Source: Meira nashicola (Eukaryota > Basidiomycota > Exobasidiomycetes > Exobasidiales > Brachybasidiaceae). Taken from it: a stretch of 64,000 nt of DNA. Below are positions 61,678 through 64,000 of the stretch, piece after piece. Under the pieces are notes generated by a model that was not told the origin of the DNA, ran no database searches, and saw only the letters and a list, made by a program, of their open reading frames with translations. The translations under genes and the position numbers were made by a program. Position 1 is the first letter of the stretch; the number at the start of each line of letters is the position of its first letter. Location: assembly GCA_001600355.1 (NCBI GenBank), contig BCJU01000003.1, positions 3,042,519 to 3,106,518 of the forward strand. The letters run 5' to 3'.

Positions 61678-62074
61678 TGTTGTATGTGATGGTCTTCAGT
61701 TAGCTTCGATGTGCAGGTTTCGATTGTTGATTGTCCCTAGCCTAGAGATCAACACCAAAAAAGTCAATCAACGCGTTGAGTCCATGTGTTGTTCTGTTTT
61801 CTTGACGCGCCAGTGCTTGTAGAATTGTGAGTGAAGTGCTGCTCAACGCGTAAGATGCCAGTTAAAGGCCAGTAGACTCAGCGTACATAAGCATCATAGA
61901 CCCTTTAATTTTTACTTCTCTTCTACGCCACAATCGTTCAGTATTTCATTCCATCATCTTATCCGAAATTACCTAGAGAATCAATAACACGTTGACAATG
62001 ACAAAAATAACATTAATCTCTACGTGATGATATTTGCACACATTGAGAAAGATTCAATAATATCTAAATGAAGT
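61678..62074. promoter_or_regulatory. Divergent promoter with ACGCGT boxes
   Basis: ACGCGT at 61771-61776 (within CAACGCGTTG) and 61846-61851, with a related GACGCGCC at about 61804. It serves the Sos7-like and Slx4-like genes. An upstream ATG at 62068 opens a 12-codon uORF (to 62103) overlapping the annotated start at 62075 and ending one base before the next in-frame ATG at 62105. Confidence 0.6.
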
Positions 62075-63952
62075 ATGGAAATTTCCGGCAAGGCCTACGA
62101 TAAAATGGAGATCTTACAGACCATTAACGCCAACGCGAACGAACGATCATCCACTTTCCCAATCTATTGTGGGAAGGAAAACGTTCCATTTGCATCATCA
62201 TCACAGGTGAAACTGGATCAGCTTGAGAGCTCATATAATGCAAAAACACCATTATGGAATGAAACATCATTGCCCATTCCACGATTAACAAGCTCACGAA
62301 ATGTCGACTCGGAAGAGCTTACCAATAAGATCACTGATACTCTACCAGTCAACGAAGCAAGTAACTCGAAAGATCCTCATCCATTCTACGACGTAGATGA
62401 AGATGATGAGATGGATTTCACTTCTGAAACGCAAAAGCTTAGTTTGCAAATCTTCGAGCAACATTTATCACAATTCTCACATACACATGTATCTGAAGAA
62501 TCTGACTTAATAGGTATCATTCCAGATGAACCACTTCCACTTCCGCCTTGTGGACAACAGATAACACCGCCAGCTAGCAAAGCAAAAAAGCCTCAATCAA
62601 AGCGGCAGAGTCGGGCAAAACCAGTGCAACCAAAGTATAGCAAATCTGTAGAACAATTGACGGAGAGAGAGGCGGTCGAAGTCGCAAAGCCTTCTACGAG
62701 ACCCAAACCACATAGTGCAGCGAAAAAGAAAACTGATACCAACGTTGAAGTAGAAGCAGAGCCTGAAGTGAAGTCCAAAGCCAAAAGAACGAGAAAATCT
62801 GGCAAAAAGGCAAAAGAAGAAAGCATTGTTGAGCCGGAAGTACATTTCAATATACCAAAGTTCCTGTTCAATGATGAAAGGAAAGAAACTTTCCAAGGTC
62901 AAAATCTTGATGATGATAATGATGACTTCTTTATGCACAATATTCCAACTGCTCCAAAAGACACAGTCGAACTAGATGAAGACGATGATGCGCTTGGTAT
63001 TCGGGATGATAAACGTCCGCTTTCCGTACCTTCAGAGGAAATGACTTCTACTGATTCTATTTTGGAAAGGCCGGTAAAATCTCAATCGAAATATTTTGAT
63101 CCAAACCTGATTAATCCAGAAGAGAAGGTAAAAATGCAAAAATCTCTTCTTTCTTTAAACAATTGCCCTTTGTGTAGAGAATTTTGGCCAACGTTGAGCG
63201 AAGATAAAGATGGCAAAATTGTCAGTAAAAGCAAAAGGGTTTGCAAAACTGCAACTGGTCCTAAACGGATCAGTCATTTGCACATGTGTGCCAAAAAGAA
63301 TGAACAAACGTATGAGGAAGTTATTAGCCTTTTGCGTCGCGATAAGGTCTCGTTGGATAAGAATAGACGTTTTGAACGGATCAAAGAGATGCAAGAAGAA
63401 AGCGTTTGGGAAGAACTTTGCGGTGGTAATTTGCCATGTACTCAAGTACAAACTAGCGTGCAAAAGATGCTCAAATCTAAAAAGAATTGGTACAAAATCG
63501 ATCAATTTGTTCGTGGAAAAGCGCAAGAAGATCTAGAAATTCAAGCCAAAAAGAAATCGAAACGTGTTCGATTAAGAGCGAATGGAGGTACAGATCGTGA
63601 AACAAGCATGATCGAAATGCCAATCAAAGGTTCACATAAAGACGTAGAGAAATGTCACTTGTTGTTCGGTCCTTCTACAAGCTTCAAGGATGTTTCAGTC
63701 AAGGACTCAAATGTGGACGACGTCATTTGCACCAATGATCCTCCTGCATCCTTTTATGATCATAGTGATCAAGCTTGTGAAATGCCGTTTGAAAGCATTT
63801 GCAGAGCTAGAAAGAGAAAAAGAGTTATGCAAGAAGGACATCCCGAAAACTTTAACAGCAGCGCCAGTTCTCTTTGTACAATGGGAATTCTTTTTGGCGA
63901 ACGTCTGGCTAAATCGTTTAAATCGAAACAATCTTGCATTAAAGAATGCTGA
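62075..63952 (+). CDS. Slx4-like C2HC zinc-finger protein
   Basis: 625 residues as read. The N-terminal half is disordered, with Lys-rich blocks (AKAKRTRKSGKKAK-like) and acidic patches. A zinc-binding motif is visible at C364, C367, H401 and C405 (CPLC, then KRISHLHMCAKKN), followed by a helix EEVISLLRRDKVSL. A UBZ4-like finger preceding a short helix occurs in Slx4, the scaffold of structure-specific endonucleases, and this is the best guess. The expected C-terminal SLX1-binding domain is not seen; it could be absent or lie beyond a missed intron, since the gene ends 48 bp before the window edge. The alternative start at 62105 would remove 10 residues. Other DNA-repair zinc-finger proteins are possible. 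Confidence 0.5.
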   Translation: MEISGKAYDKMEILQTINANANERSSTFPIYCGKENVPFASSSQVKLDQLESSYNAKTPLWNETSLPIPRLTSSRNVDSEELTNKITDTLPVNEASNSKDPHPFYDVDEDDEMDFTSETQKLSLQIFEQHLSQFSHTHVSEESDLIGIIPDEPLPLPPCGQQITPPASKAKKPQSKRQSRAKPVQPKYSKSVEQLTEREAVEVAKPSTRPKPHSAAKKKTDTNVEVEAEPEVKSKAKRTRKSGKKAKEESIVEPEVHFNIPKFLFNDERKETFQGQNLDDDNDDFFMHNIPTAPKDTVELDEDDDALGIRDDKRPLSVPSEEMTSTDSILERPVKSQSKYFDPNLINPEEKVKMQKSLLSLNNCPLCREFWPTLSEDKDGKIVSKSKRVCKTATGPKRISHLHMCAKKNEQTYEEVISLLRRDKVSLDKNRRFERIKEMQEESVWEELCGGNLPCTQVQTSVQKMLKSKKNWYKIDQFVRGKAQEDLEIQAKKKSKRVRLRANGGTDRETSMIEMPIKGSHKDVEKCHLLFGPSTSFKDVSVKDSNVDDVICTNDPPASFYDHSDQACEMPFESICRARKRKRVMQEGHPENFNSSASSLCTMGILFGERLAKSFKSKQSCIKEC

Positions 63953-64000
63953 ACATATAAGTTGTACAATAACATCTGTATTTTATTCATATTAAGACCT

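Overview
This is nuclear DNA from a yeast-like or filamentous basidiomycete, most likely Ustilaginomycotina; this placement is inferred from the gene set and architecture only. Genes are compact and nearly intron-free. Three short spliceosomal introns (72-77 nt, GTRAGT donors) can be placed. Base composition is A+T-leaning, many genes are divergent or convergent pairs with short gaps, and regulatory genes are flanked by 1.7-2.1 kb spacers without convincing genes.

Layout. 0-10 kb: the 5' end of an RTF1-like gene, a Zn2Cys6 transcription factor, an HSF-type transcription factor and a mitochondrial pyruvate dehydrogenase kinase, all on the minus strand. 10-13.6 kb: a small accessory patch with two tiny putative secreted proteins and a tandem pair of ICMT-like membrane methyltransferases, one broken by an in-frame TGA. 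13.8-31.6 kb: dense housekeeping genes: SEC62 (two exons), condensin subunit CND1/YCS4, a catalase-like protein, Mediator MED6, ESCRT-III VPS24 (43-nt first exon), COPII SEC23, KGD2, a secreted SurE-type phosphatase, and a Stn1-like telomere protein whose N-terminal third carries about ten copies of a short basic-A-x-x-P-L/I-basic motif. 33-54 kb: a Ser-rich orphan, the eIF2alpha kinase GCN2 (short upstream ORFs, one overlapping the start codon), a CSC1/TMEM63-type channel, a Gly/Ser-rich surface-like protein, RNA polymerase III subunit RPC9/RPC17 (two exons), an SH3-PX sorting nexin and a PLP aminotransferase.

55.6-60.3 kb holds the most unusual region: three tandem copies of an unrecognised two-part gene family with a Gag-capsid-like C-terminal half. 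Promoter and 3' flank are duplicated with each copy, and every copy carries a different lesion (homopolymer frameshifts, start-codon loss plus a nonsense change, an inter-domain frameshift). The window closes with a Sos7-like kinetochore coiled-coil protein diverging from an Slx4-like zinc-finger protein.

Connections. ACGCGT (MluI cell-cycle box) sites cluster in the divergent promoters of condensin/SEC62, Sos7-like/Slx4-like and RPC9/sorting nexin, which suggests G1/S control of the chromosome-maintenance genes. SEC62, SEC23, VPS24 and the sorting nexin are membrane-traffic genes; PDK and KGD2 act on mitochondrial 2-oxoacid dehydrogenases. No tRNA, rRNA, CRISPR array or intact transposon was recognised.
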